In this document: in pieces, positions 1 to 11,323 of the stretch
Layout: each line of letters starts with the position of its first letter
Numbering within the stretch: the first letter of the stretch is position 1
DNA from: Thereva unica
Lineage: Eukaryota; Arthropoda; Insecta; Diptera; Therevidae
DNA length: 64,000 nt
NCBI GenBank assembly: GCA_949987705.1
Contig: OX465282.1
Span: 37,350,039 to 37,414,038 of the forward strand
Direction: 5' to 3'
The notes under the pieces: model-generated
Told to the model about the DNA's origin: nothing
The model's input: the letters and a program-made list of their open reading frames with translations, nothing else
Databases searched by the model: none
Made by a program: the position numbers and the translations under genes

Positions 1-2
1 TC

Positions 3-656
3 CAATTAGCCCCCAAAACCGATCTGGAAAAGGTAAGACTGCAGGTGAATTATATATTACACCAGCGGGTTTCCTGGGAAATAATTAAAAATAGAGGAGT
101 GGTCCAATGTAGGAACTGTCAGTTGCATGGGCATGCGGCCTCTAACTGTAACAGAGAATATAGGTGTGTCAAGTGTGACGGTACTCACCCTCCCAAACTA
201 TGTCCCCGTACTCCGGAGAACATGCACTTAAGCGATCCCTACTGTGTGAACTGTCGTGCCTTTGGGCACCCTGCTTCTTACAGTGGTTGCCCGGTTCTTA
301 TTAAACGCGAAGAGCTTCGGAAAAAGCTCCGAGCTAGTCAAAGCTTTCAGGCTAACCTTGCCTCCTCAGGAAGGCAAATCCCCTATTCGAATGTTCCTCC
401 TACTCAAGTTCCTTCTAATCATCCACGTTCCTTTGCGGACTGTCTTAGGGGCAGCCCGCCAGCTCAAAGCAATAGGTCTTTTGCGGATAAAGTTCATGAA
501 ATCCTCCATCCTGAGGATATCTATGGACTCACTTTATCTCAAATTATTGATAAAATAAAAAAATTTCTACCTAGTATTGAGGGAGTCGAGGGCCAAGAGA
601 GGAAGACGGCCATTATGGGTTTCTACTTTGCACTCGCCGGAAATGTCGAGTACTAG
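3..656 (+). CDS. LINE ORF1 (Gag-like nucleic-acid-binding protein), C-terminal part
   Basis: The frame is open from the window edge, so the start codon lies upstream. The visible ~217 residues begin with a segment resembling the PRE_C2HC region that precedes zinc knuckles in Jockey-group Gag proteins. Three CCHC-type knuckles follow, encoded between about 108 and 285 (CRNC..H..C, CVKC..H..C and CVNC..H..C). After them comes a basic 'REELRKKLR' stretch and a low-complexity tail. In this family the protein binds the element's RNA and escorts it. The stop at 654-656 overlaps the ORF2 ATG at 643, so the two frames overlap by 14 bp. This part of ORF1 is unbroken, unlike ORF2. Confidence 0.85.
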   Translation, partial: QLAPKTDLEKVRLQVNYILHQRVSWEIIKNRGVVQCRNCQLHGHAASNCNREYRCVKCDGTHPPKLCPRTPENMHLSDPYCVNCRAFGHPASYSGCPVLIKREELRKKLRASQSFQANLASSGRQIPYSNVPPTQVPSNHPRSFADCLRGSPPAQSNRSFADKVHEILHPEDIYGLTLSQIIDKIKKFLPSIEGVEGQERKTAIMGFYFALAGNVEY

Positions 657-3400
657 AATCCTGAAGTGTGCGTCCTTAAATGTTGGCTCTTTGATTTCTC
701 TAGGTCGGCGGTGGTCCCTTCGGGATCTCCATTCTAGCAAATATGATTTCCTCTGCATCCAGGAAACCCACCTTCACACGAAAGCCAAGATTTCCTTCAC
801 TAACTACAAAATTTATCGTAATGACAGTTTGCAAGGTACCGCGATCCTATGTAAAAATTGTGTTAAGTCTAGACAAATACATCTCCCTCTCCCTTTTTCC
901 CACGTTTCTGTTGAGATTTTCCTTAACCTCCCTAACTCGGATACGTGCAAAATGCTCCTTATCTCCCTCTATTTACCCTCCAATGTTAGTTCGCTTGACT
1001 TCTCTCGACTCATGCAGCAGCTCTCCCTTCTGGAATCTAACTATGAAGGCATTCTTATTGGAGGGGACCTCAATACCAAACATCCCAGCTGGTCTAATCT
1101 TACCACCAATCGTAACGGTAAAGTCATCATGGATTGGAAGTCTAATAACCCCCTCCTTGACTTCTTCTCGATTATTAATCCGGGTTGTGTCACCTTTCCC
1201 AGGTCTGGAAGTTGCTTAGACCTATTGCTAGTCTCCCACAAACTGTCTGGCAGTCTGGACTTCCATCGCTGTTTTACATCCCCTTCTTTCTCTGACCATT
1301 ACACTGTCGAGCTAGAATTTAGCTTCTCCACCTATACGCCCTCTTTCATTATGCCTCCCAAATATCGTGCCCTGAACACGGTGGATTGGGAACAATTTGG
1401 GGTCAATCTTGGGGACTCACTTCTTTCTAACCTGCCCTTGCCTTCTCGCAACTGGTCCAACTGGTCCTGGACATTGACTCCTCTATATCGTTCCTAAATT
1501 CCTCTTTCAATTCCCTCCTTGATGTAGCAGCTCCTCTAAAGACTTTTGGCTTTCGGGATATGTTACCTCCAGACATCCAGAAATTATTCCTCACCCGCAA
1601 AAACTGGCGAAGTAAGTTAAAAAGACAGTTAGAAAGGAATCTCTTTCATCATAATAGCTGCACGCAAGCTCTTGCGAACCAAATTTTGCTTCTTGATCGC
1701 ATAGTGAATGCTCGTGTCTCTTCTTTCTTGAATACGTCCTTTCAAAATAAGCTTCGTGCAATGAAACCTGGTCCTTCCCTCTATAAGGAAATAAACCGAA
1801 TTATAGGTAGAAAATGTCCCCACCACTATGATAACCTGAGTTCCGGTGGTCTCAATTCACCACATGATGTCCCTGAACTGTTTGCTAACTACTACAGGGA
1901 CTTGTTTCAATCTAGGCGACCAGGCTATAATATTGCCAACTGTGAGTTAGTATCTCGTACGGTAGAAGACCTTCAGCTCTATCTCCCTTGTACTTCGTTC
2001 AGTTTTGAGGATAGGTACCCCTGCCAACAGTGAGAGTTTGTCCTACCCCTTTTTCAAACCTAGTTCCCTGCAGGAAATGATTCACTTCCTCAATGGTAAG
2101 AGGTCGGCGGGTAATGATAATATTTCTAACTACATCCTTAAAAAGATTGGCCCACTTGTAGCCTCTCCTCTTTCTACATTACTCAACAACTGCCTCGACA
2201 ATAACTATTTTCCCACTGCTTGGAAAAATTCCAAATTAATCCCAATACCCAAGGGGGGTCAACGCAACTCACCGGCCGACTTCCGTCCGATATCTTGCCT
2301 GTCTAACATCGGTAAACTCTTGGAGCGCAAAATAGCCAACGACCTTGATCATCACTGTCAACAATTCAACCTCATTCCTCACGAGCAGTTTGGTTTCAGA
2401 GCTGCCCATTCCACGGAGCACGCTCTCCTGGTTCTCCACAACAAGATAAACAAAGGTCTTAGGATCAAAAACCCAACGTTGGTTTGCTCTCTTGACATCA
2501 AAGCCGCCTTCGACTCGGTCTGGCATACTGGTCTTCTCTACAAGCTTTCCGTATTAAACTTTCCTCCATATATTCTACGAATAGTCCATAGTTTCTTGTC
2601 GGACAGGTCCCTCTCTGTTCAAATAGGCCAACTTTCCTCTGCTCCAGTTGATGTGCTATCTGGTGTTCCCCAAGGCTCTATCCTTGGCCCCAAACTGTTC
2701 AACATATATATCCATGATCTACCCCATTCTGTCCCTGGTATGGGGTCTACTGCTTTACTTTACGCTGATGATACTATAATCTATGCTTCGAACCCTACCC
2801 CTCTAAAAAGCATGGAGTGGCTTTGTAAGCACTTAGATCTTATAAAACGATATATGGTACTTGGGGACTCTCTCTGAATGAACGCAAACCCCAATTCATT
2901 GCCTTCAGGAATGCTTGGGGCAAGGGCCGTAGCGGCCCCACTAGAGTCTGCGGCACCCTCCAAATCCGGCTTAACAACATCAATATCAAGGTGGAAAAGA
3001 AACTCAAATACCTAGGCATTAACTTCAATCACCTGTTGAAATTCAATCAACATGCTATGGCCATTATCTCTAAGGTAAATAGCATCCTTGGACGCCTTAA
3101 CCCTGTGCTGAAATACAATAGCAAACTTGACCACAGATCCAAGCTGTTGCTCTACAAGTAACTCATCAGGCCAGTTATCTCTTATGGTTTCCCGTGCTGG
3201 CACACTATATCCACCACCTGGGCACGCAACCTCGAAAAACTTGAACGAAAGATCCTTAGACAATGTCTCTCGATCAAATTCAAATCTCGCAACAGACTCT
3301 ACTCGAACAATGAACTCTATGACAGAGCCGACAGAGCCCCTTCTCTTATATCTCCAGGAGAATTGGAAAACCCGTGCCATCAGATTGAGGTGTCATGAGA
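643..3400 (+). pseudogene. LINE ORF2 endonuclease-reverse transcriptase, frameshifted
   Basis: The ATG at 643 opens an apurinic-type endonuclease domain with 'IQETHL', 'GGDLNTKHPSW' and a 'SDHY' motif near 1297. The frame slips near 1455, again near 2016 and again near 2860, and a TAA interrupts it at about 3159. The RT domain shows 'AFDSVW' and 'GVPQGSILGP', and the catalytic YADD lies at 2761-2772. The thumb and C-terminal region continues in another frame to about 3400. Family role: nicks target DNA and primes reverse transcription. All catalytic motifs are visible but spread over at least three frames, so this is a pseudogene. Confidence 0.88.
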
Positions 3401-3539
3401 ACCCACTCATAAGGAAAACCCACTCATCGACAACCCTCGTTCTCGGCCCTCCCTCTACCTCAGCCCGATCGACCTTGCATACGCCCCCCCCCCCGGGGTT
3501 TTACTCTGGTCGTGATTCTTCTCACAGCAGGGGATAACC

Positions 3540-4679
3540 CTTGCTTGACCTGATAAACCGCCTTAATATAACATATTCACCTCATGTTATGTCATGTTTA
3601 GCAAACTTAACTTCTCAGTCGGCTGATCCAGCCTGATATAGGGTTGGCTTTAGCTCTAAACAATTGAAAATTTAAACTTAATTGTATGTAATACGTATTA
3701 CGTTAGTTTAGTCCATATGCACAGACTGATTTTCCTATTACTATAATAATGTTACTGCCAGTGATGCACCTAGGCTAAGTAAAGTAATCAATCACATAGT
3801 CCGCAATGGTTTACCTATATGATATAAACTAAGCTAGAATTTAAGTGATTTATATAGTAAGCAATATTTCTTTGGTACCTGAACTAAACATGTTATTTGA
3901 ATTTACTTATTTCTAACCTACTTTGTTAATGAACTAGTATTAAGCTAAGCCTTACCTTATATACATATCTTATCTAATTTTAATTTAATTTCTATAAATC
4001 TAATGAATTTTCTAACCTTGTGAATAATAAAGTAATTACAAGAGAACTGATTAAAGTACCCTAAAATCAAATTTAACAAAATGTATACTTCATATTAGAA
4101 GTAGTCTTGGCAGTGCCTCTCCCTTATACTGCTAGACGCTCCATGTCTGTATACTGGAGTATCATTGCCATACTATGCGCTTCTATGTTCAGGTAAGCAC
4201 ACATAATGGACTAGGCCTGTGCGTGGTCCTACCGCCATGTTTGTTTGCTTGCCTGAAAGTTTTGTGTGTTATACTACTGTGATATGTATAATTAATATTC
4301 TCGCAGCCAGACTATTCACCTGGCTCCGATTACTTCCAAATGAACTTTAATGTAATATACAAACAAATGTACTTAATTAATTAAGTAAAGTGTCTTATAG
4401 GCTTACAGTTGCCTGTTGGCTAGTATGTAATTATCATCTTAACTTGTAAGAAAATTGTATGAATTGAACTGAATAAAACTGTTAAAGTTAAAGTTAATAA
4501 AGAGTTCAAAAAAAGTTTGCCCTACAAAGTTGATGAACCAACTGAAGGGTCGCCCACACTCAACATGTGGAAATAACTAGGTCATCAATACTAAAATTGC
4601 AAATTGTGCCGAGCGTAGGACTGAGAAATCGGGCCACTTTATTGTAGGACAATGTGGCCATCTTATTGTGCGCACAAGT
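3540..4679. other. LINE 3' UTR and short unassigned spacer
   Basis: No gene is seen. 3540 to about 4515 is the AT-rich 3' untranslated region of the upstream LINE, ending in a short A run. 4516-4679 is unassigned sequence up to the antisense LINE fragment that begins with a TCCATCCATCC microsatellite at about 4681. Confidence 0.6.
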
Positions 4680-4920
4680 ACTCCATCCATCCAATGGCGC
4701 TACAGCCCAAATCGAGCCTTGACCTCCTCTAGGGCATTTCTCCAAGTTTGACGGTTCCTTGCAGCAGTTCTCCAGCTCCGAATGTAGAGCATTGTCCGTC
4801 ACAGAGTCCATTTCTGTGCCTTCACAGAGTCCGCCTATCTTCTCCCTGGGTTACCTCTTGGGCTATTTCCCGAAATTTCTTGCCCCCATCAGCCGTTTTG
4901 GAATACGATTGTCCTCCATC

Positions 4921-5239
4921 CTGGGCCTGTACTCCCGAAGACGAAACGAAAACGAAACCGTTTTGTCAAAATGTTACCTTGGAAAACGATATCGTCTCGT
5001 TTTCGTCTGAACAAACGATGACATATTTGTAATCGTCTTCGTTTAGACGTTAGTGTTTGTTAAATTGTATGTTGGGATTGCTAATTATTTTGATAGTTTT
5101 AATTTGTTTTGCATAATAGGTCAAAATTTACAAACGCAAGGCAATACGAGATTATCGTCTCCAGGAGTAGGAAATATATTTTCGTCTCGTTATTTCGTTT
5201 CGTTTCCTCATCGTCTCGTCTTCGGGAATACAGGCCCAG
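4921..5239. mobile_element. MITE with CTGGGCCTGTA ends, inserted in an antisense LINE
   Basis: Perfect 11-bp terminal inversion (CTGGGCCTGTA / TACAGGCCCAG), extended imperfectly by CCCGAAGACGA. The 319-bp body is rich in CGTTTCG/CGTCTCG motifs and has no coding capacity. The flanking LINE sequence resumes on both sides, as the copy at about 43000-43015 shows. GGGCCTGT-like ends occur in PIF/Harbinger elements, but I cannot read a clean target duplication, so the superfamily is open. Confidence 0.75.
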
Positions 5240-6081
5240 ATTACGTGTCTGACTAGTCCTAGTCGGTTCATTTTTTTAAGCGTTGAGAGTTCTGGTAAGT
5301 TAAAAATTTCATACAACTCGTATCTTCTTCGCCATATTCCATCCTCTCTCGTTGGGCCTATTAGGCAGGTTATAGTCCAAGTCTCGCTGGCATAGCACAG
5401 TACTAGTCGTGTTACTGCTTTGTAGAATGAAATTTTCGTTTTTCTGTGCACAAATCTTGAGTGCAGGATTTGTTTTTGGGCATAAAAGCCAGTAGTATTC
5501 GCCTAGTTATTTCTTCCTTTTTATCGTTTCTTTTTGTAGATTGTGTTCGTCAATAGTTATATTTCTTCCCATTCTAAATCTTCCAGCTCTGGATTGTTGC
5601 ATTACCTTTGGTTTCTCTTCGTTGTGCCGTTCTCTGTACTGACGTTTTCCTTATAACCCATTCTAGGGCCAGGTTGAAAAGCATGGGGCTAGTTCATCTC
5701 CTTGTCTAGGACCTTGTTGCACTTCGAACTCTTGTAACTGCATTTTAAATCCTTATTTTCGTCGGAGCTGTTCGTTGCGCATTTGATCAGTTGTACCAGC
5801 TTTGGGGGACTCCTAATTCCAATAGGATCCTGTACAGCCTCTCTCTGTATCGTGTCATATGCCTGTCGAAATTCGACAAATATTTGGTATATATCTATAT
5901 TCCTTTCCCATGTTTTCTCCAGAATTTGCTTTAAGGGCAGCAGTTGGTCTGATGTTGACCTGTTTGTCCTAAAACCAGCTTGATATTCTCTTATAAGGCC
6001 TTCCGCTATAGGTTCTAGTTTTTATTTCACAAGGATTGTGATGGTTTTATAGCTGGCGCTGAGCAGTGATATGCCTCTGTA

Positions 6082-6762
6082 GGCCCTTTTCATAATTGCA
6101 TGGTTGCGCAAATCGATCATTTGCATGGTATTCAAAAAAGCAAATGTGCAAATATTATTTGTTCAAAACTACAACCTGCTTGACAGGTCTGCGCAAATCT
6201 TGCAACTATTTTTGTACGCATGCTTATCTGATTAAAGAAGAAGAAAAGTGTCAAAAGTGAAATTTTGGCAGAAGATTTTCAGTTTGTTCGATATTATTAG
6301 GGTGTTTTATTTTAAATTAAATTATTATTGAAATTATTATGTATTTTATAGCGAAAATAATGAAGAAGAGGTTTGGAGCACCCCAAGGATAAAACTTCTT
6401 TTAAACGAGAGATTAACGAGCTAAACAAGACACATAATTTATCCTTCTTTTTCGCTGTGAAGTTTCAAATTTTCGGACCGGATCTAATGAAGCCGAGTTA
6501 TCTATCTACAAACTGACAATAACATTAATCACATTTTCTCGATCCATTTTTGCGTATTATTTTTCAGCGGTAAACAAACTCAGAAAATGAAGGGAAAAAA
6601 CTTTATGCTTGAAATGTCAAATTTGACATATATTTTTGAAAGCTGATTGCTTTCATTCAAAAATGCAAAGTTTCTAGATTTCGCAACTGATTTACCTGAC
6701 AGTTGCTATTTTGCAAGGATGCATGCAAGGAGGCAAGCAACCATGCAATTATGAAAAAGGCC
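6082..6762. mobile_element. MITE with GGCC(T)TTTTCATAATTGCATGG ends
   Basis: Inverted ends at 6082-6105 and about 6740-6762 share a GGCC-TTTTCATAATTGCATGG core. The host LINE reads CTCTGTA on the left and TAGTTTTTAC on the right. The uninterrupted LINE copy near 41953-41963 has these joined, giving a TA (or TAG) duplication. The 681-bp interior is AT-rich with no ORF, and a second inner motif (TTGC(A)TGG) is repeated. It is a non-autonomous DNA transposon; the superfamily is not settled. Confidence 0.75.
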
Positions 6763-6772
6763 TAGTTTTTAC

Positions 6773-7177
6773 GTACAAGTACTAACCAACAGTTAAAAAA
6801 ATAGGCATAGGCATAGGTAAGTAATGATGGCCTAGTTATTTGCACATGTTGAGGGAGGCTGGGTATTCTGTTCGAAGCCAGCAGGCACTAAAGTCAATGG
6901 AGGCAAACCATAGACGAACGCTGGGCACTCACTCTTTGTACTTCCTCACTATGCTTTACTGCACCGGTTGTGCAGTGCTGCAACCTTTCTATAATTTCTG
7001 CTATGATTTTTTTGCTACAACTTTTTACTCCGTTAATCGATTTAATTCGGCGAATCTTTTTTCTTCTTTGATCCGTTAGCTGGCGGTCTGAGCGGGACGT
7101 CCCCACAACGGATACGCTGCTGTCGGTGCCGCTGTGAACCCTATTCACGATTCGTTTCCATTTTTGCCGGTTTTTGG
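6773..7177 (-). other. Unassigned, possible antisense LINE C-terminal scrap
   Basis: The minus strand has an 84-codon open frame containing 'NRQKWKRIVNRV', which resembles the basic C-terminal tail of some LINE ORF2 proteins. The similarity is weak and nothing else supports a gene. The sequence abuts the left target duplication of the Transib element. Confidence 0.3.
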
Positions 7178-7182
7178 CGACG

Positions 7183-8639
7183 CACAGTGGGACCTAATCC
7201 AAAAAAACTGGCCAAAAGTCTAAAAAAAAGTTTATAGATTGCGGTTTTTTTGGGGGGATGATTCGAGGACACTTCCAATAGTGAGCAATCAGTCACGGAA
7301 GGTGAGATTTTTTTCTACAGACTGAGAAATTGTAGTTGCTACTTTACTCTTTTTGCTTATTTTTAAACGTTAATATTGTGAAAAAAGGTTAACGTTTTCA
7401 AAACGCTATAAAAAATTAAGTAACCAAGCAATATAGTATAAAAAACCTATAAGTATAGAGTATAAAAAAAACTATACCCATTAAGCAAGTATATAGTACA
7501 CAGTAAGCATCTATTACACGGGCTTTTTATGAATTAGGATTGTAAGAATGCGATATATATTGGACAAAAAGTAATATTGCTCCACTCTGCTCCACTGGAA
7601 AACTTGCTGGGCGTTGTTGGTAAAGGTGTATTCCTTCACCTCCAAAAAAAAATAAGCTGCCCAAAATTGCCCCTCCGTGTTTAAGGGGTCACATACGTCC
7701 AGCACTAGCCCATGGAAATGGTACTTCAATATTGCAAAAATGCGGGACAAGGTTTTATTTTTGGGATGTGTAGGGGGGGTCAGTGTGAGCTTAAATCTGA
7801 GTTTTCGGGATTCTAACCCACTCCCCCCAGCCCAATTTGGCCGCCATCTTGGAAAAGGTGCGCAAATGGTTTTTCCATTATATCTCCGTAACAGTACATC
7901 TTACAGAAAATTTGCAAGGGCACTTTTTGTTTATAATTAAATTATCTACAATATATTAGCAAGATATTTTTGGATAAATTTAATAATTAAGAAGTTATAA
8001 GCCTTAGAACACCAAAATTAGTCACTTACGTCAGAAGATGCCCAAGAATCTTGTAATAAATTGTTTAAGCAATTTCGTGAAAATTTTTCACGAAAATGTT
8101 CTCGAACTAAAACATTGCAAGATGTATTTTTAAGATTCTTGGTGAACTCTGACCCGCACTTATCTAGTTGTCGAGATTTGCCGACGAAATCATTCAAGTA
8201 TATGTCAGATGATGTTGTTAATTTGCTATTACCACCACATATAGGAAGTAGTGATAATGTTTTACAAAATGAAGATTTGAGCTCTGAATGTTCGACATCA
8301 GAAGATAAAGATACAACTTTTACTTGTATTCACAATGATTTTCTTCTGTAATTGCATTCTTAAAAATTCTTATTTTGTTTTTCTAATAAACAATAACTTC
8401 CTAATAAAATAACTTGCTTATAAAAAAATTAATCAAAAGTATTAAACATTATATTAAAACAAATTTTTTGATTTTTTTAAGAGGTTATGTTAACCATATT
8501 GAGTCCGCCATTTTGAAAATCGAAATTTCGACAACGGATTCGTCATCAGCGACCCCGAAAACCTCCGAGTGTAAAATTAGAGATCATTTAATGCACTTTT
8601 TGACTTTTGGCCAGCTTTTTTGGATTTGGTCCCACTGTG
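7183..8639 (+). mobile_element. Transib DNA transposon, internally decayed
   Basis: The 1457-bp element is bounded by ~38-bp inverted ends that begin CACAGTGGGACCWAATCC and differ at two positions. It is flanked by a perfect 5-bp direct duplication CGACG (7178-7182 and 8640-8644). Transib elements are known for CAC-starting ends, 5-bp duplications with a CGNCG preference, and homology to RAG1 and its recombination signals. The first seven bases here equal the RSS heptamer CACAGTG. An A-rich nonamer-like stretch follows after 11 bp. Inside, only a C-terminal transposase remnant is recognisable (8022-8351). Confidence 0.85.
8022..8351 (+). pseudogene. Transib-type transposase, C-terminal remnant
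   Basis: The frame is open from a stop at 8019-8021 to a TAA at 8349-8351 and has no proper ATG start. It reads a motif of the form 'FSRKCSRTKTLQDVF...LVNSDPHLSS', then 'LPTKS...MSDDVVNLLLPP'. This agrees with my recollection of the end of Transib transposases (basic/Ser-rich helix, 'SDP', 'LP', '.EV..LL'). The catalytic DDE core is absent: 7200-8020 has stops in every frame. The position inside CGACG-flanked Transib ends supports the call. It is not expected to be functional. Confidence 0.6.
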
Positions 8640-8644
8640 CGACG

Positions 8645-9000
8645 TCTCGAGCGTCGGTAATCCACATCCACTGTCAAGGGTGGTGAGGTGTTGAACTTCT
8701 TTTTTCAGATAAGACAGTACTTGGTTTTGGTGGGGTTGAATTCGACACGATTCTTTTTTCCCCATTTTAGAATGAGATTAATGTCGTTATTAATAGAATT
8801 GGACATTAGTTCCGATCATCAAAACAGGATCTGGCATGAATCTGCCTTGTATCGAAGCTGTACGAGTACTGTAAAGTACCGTCGTCACGTCAGCGAAGCT
8901 GAGAAGTGGGTTGGACGGGATTGAAAGTATGTCATTTATTAATATGAGAAATAGGGCCGGTGATAAAAGGACTCCGCACGTTTCCTATGGAAAATGACTT
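8645..9000 (-). pseudogene. Antisense reverse transcriptase fragment of a LINE
   Basis: The minus strand reads 'LFLILINDILS' with 'FADVTTV' after it, a decayed version of the YADD/FADD region, then 'KWGKKNRVEFNPTKT', typical of LINE RT downstream of the catalytic site. There are several stops and frame changes. The fragment adjoins the right target duplication of the Transib element. Confidence 0.6.
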
Positions 9001-9254
9001 TCGGTCAAATTGAACGAGTCTTGAACGTTCGTAAAGGCACGTGTTTAATTATTTCATGCTATTAACGATTCATCTTGACTAATCCATATCACTTATTTTT
9101 GTTATACGTGTGTTTTAAACTGTCACAATAAATAATTTCGCGCCCACGAACTTCTAATTCAAATTTTTAATGTTTTTTTGGTTGGATATCACTCTTTTTT
9201 GTTTAAATACATTCTAAAATAAAAAATAAGTAATTTTTTGTATAAAGAAATATT

Positions 9255-10470
9255 ATGTATTTAATGGTTCATTATATTTTTTATGTTTATTGCTTATTGG
9301 CTTCTACTTATAATATCCTTTCATTTGATACCCATGTCGAGGGGGTTGTGAAGAAAATGGTAATCCGGCCTCTTAAGATGACCGCCGTAGATCTAACGAT
9401 ATACATATGTATTGAGTATACTATATCGGGTGGTGAAGAAATGGTAATCCGCCCTCTTGAGACGGCCGCCATGGATCTAACCATATATTGAGTATAATAT
9501 ATTGCTTATGGTATTCTACTTATGATACCCTTGAAATTGATACCCATGTCGAGGGGGTGGTGAAGAAATGGTAATCCGCCCTCTTGAGACGGCCGCCATG
9601 GATCTAACGACATAGCTTATTGTATTCTACTTATCATACCCTTTCATTGGATACCTTTGTCGAGGGGGTGGTGAAGAAAATGGTAATCCGCCCTCTTGAA
9701 ATGACCGCCGTGGATCTAACCATATATTGAGTATACTATATCGCTTATTGTGTTCTACTTATGATACACTTTCATTTCATGCCCATGTCGAGGGGTGTGT
9801 GAAGAAAATGGTAATCCGCCTTCTTGAGATGACCACCGTTGATCTAACGGTATATTGAGTATACTATATCGCCTTTTGTCTTCTACTCATGATATCCTTT
9901 CACTTGATACCCATGTCGAGGTGGTTGTGAAGAAAATGGTAATGCGTCACTTAATTTGGCCTCGGTGAATCTAACTATTTATTGAGTATACTATATTGCT
10001 TATTGCATTCTACTTATCCTACCCTTTCATTTGATACCGATTTCGAAGGGGTTGTGAAGAAAATGGTAATCCGCCCTCTTGAGAAGACTGCTATGGATCT
10101 AACCATATATTGAGTATACTATACCGCTTATTGTGTTCTACTTATGATACCCTTTCATTTGATACCTATGTCGATTGGTATGTAAAGAAAATGGTAAGCC
10201 ACCCTGTTGAGATGACCGCCGTGGATCTAAAGGTATATTGAGTATACTATATTGCTTATTGTCTTCTACTTATGATATCTTTTCATTTGAAACCCATGTC
10301 GAGGGAGTTGTGAAGAAAATGGTAATCCGCCCTCTTGAGATGACTGCCATGGATCTAACCATATATTGAGCATACTATATCGCTTATGGTATTATACTTA
10401 TGATGCCCTTTCAATTCATACCCGTGTCGAGGGGTGGTGAAGAAATCGTAATCCGCTCTCTTGAGACGCG
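9255..10470. repeat. Tandem satellite, about ten ~127-bp units
   Basis: The recurrent unit contains 'TTCTACTTATGATACCC', 'CCCATGTCGAGGGGG', 'GTGAAGAAAATGGTAATCC', 'GCCCTCTTGAGA' and 'ATGGATCTAAC' followed by 'ATATTGAGTATAC'. The 'TCGAGG'-like landmark recurs at about 9337, 9548, 9659, 9787, 9916, 10043, 10170, 10298 and 10427, with a divergent unit near 9425. Spacing is 112-131 bp. The short open frames in it are repeat-driven and not genes. Confidence 0.9.
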
Positions 10471-11323
10471 TACCAGTTTAATATGAACGCTTTTTGTTAG
10501 GTAATCATCGAAATGATAGGAAATGCTATCTGACATCAACAGTGCTGCATTCGACTAACTTGTAACGAATATGTCATATTTTTAGAAATACATTACAATT
10601 ACGAACTCGGCAAAGTAGTAATCGGCATTTGAAAATTTTACTGTACATCTTTACTATGGCCTACATATGTTTTTTATAGTACCTAACGCAATCTGACACC
10701 ATAGTTGTGACTAACCAATTTTATATGAACACATTTTGTTAATCATCTATTTCCATCTGGCATCAACAGTGCGAGTATACACTTTTCGGCTAACTAGCAC
10801 TCATTTCTCATTTTTTTAGACTGAAGGAGAAAAAAAAAGTTCGTTTCGAAATGTAAAAAATGTACAAATAAATAAAACAAAGAATGATAGGAAAAAAAAC
10901 TCATGGAATAATAAATTATTTATATTGTGGTTATCGGTTACAAATGAAAAATTACTTATACTGCTTTTAAAAAGGTGATAAATCGCATAATTTTATAAAA
11001 AAGAACACCTTATTTTCCATGTTTAGGTGTAACTAAGGATTTAGCTGTTTGCCCTTACAAACTCCGCAAACTACCGCTTGCCTTGATAACATACTACGCC
11101 AGATAAGTAAGTTAAATACAGATGCCCAGGCGAAACGCCGAAAAGTATTCCATGTTGCCGAAAGCGATTAATTCAAGCAAAATATTTAAATATTGCAGCC
11201 ATGTCGCCGGCTAGAGCATGGGAACTTTTAGTCGAGGTCCAGGAACAGACAGCAGCGATGTTGAGCGAGAATATGACATGAATATTGAGAGCGGCGTCTG
11301 CATTGCGGGAATATGAAATTAAT
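10471..11323. other. Non-coding region with two imperfect ~110-bp copies
   Basis: No gene is seen. A block with 'TATGAACRC.TTTTGTTA', 'ATCTGRCATCAACAGTGC' and 'CTAACT' appears near 10480-10585 and again near 10720-10815. The rest is AT-rich up to the foldback element. Confidence 0.5.

Larger units (their letters stand above)
1..4515 (+). mobile_element. Jockey-type non-LTR retrotransposon (LINE), 5' end outside the window
   Basis: A Gag-like ORF1 overlaps the start of an endonuclease-reverse transcriptase ORF2, the usual order of Jockey-group LINEs, and no RNase H domain follows the RT. The coding part ends near 3400-3540. An AT-rich 3' untranslated segment of about 1 kb follows and ends at a run of A near 4509-4516 behind AATAAA-like motifs at about 4472 and 4496. 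ORF2 has several frameshifts and a stop, so the copy cannot move itself. The clade call rests on the ORF1 zinc knuckles and RT motifs; CR1 or a related clade is the alternative. Confidence 0.85.
4680..6772 (-). mobile_element. Antisense fragment of an RTE-like (CFDP2-type) LINE, split by two MITEs
   Basis: The minus strand matches the 3' half of the LINE at 40178-43245. It starts at the (TGGA)n tail and 'EAKARFGL' terminus near 4690-4750 and runs inward through the RT C-terminal region and the 'GLRQGDGLAP' region near 5690. It ends within the segment equivalent to about 41945 in the better copy. It is heavily decayed, with many stops and small indels. The alignment is interrupted at 4921-5239 and 6082-6762 by inverted-repeat elements. 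Comparison with the uninterrupted copy locates both insertion sites. Confidence 0.85.

Noticed and set aside
6894..7148. Minus-strand 84-codon frame as an independent gene
   Set aside because: Short, without start context. The only recognisable piece resembles a LINE tail, and it abuts the Transib insertion.
9255..9491. 78-codon frame with internal repeat
   Set aside because: It is a consequence of the ~127-bp satellite period.
9255..10470. CRISPR-like array
   Set aside because: Units are contiguous and similar throughout (~127 bp) with no unique spacers, and the organism is eukaryotic.
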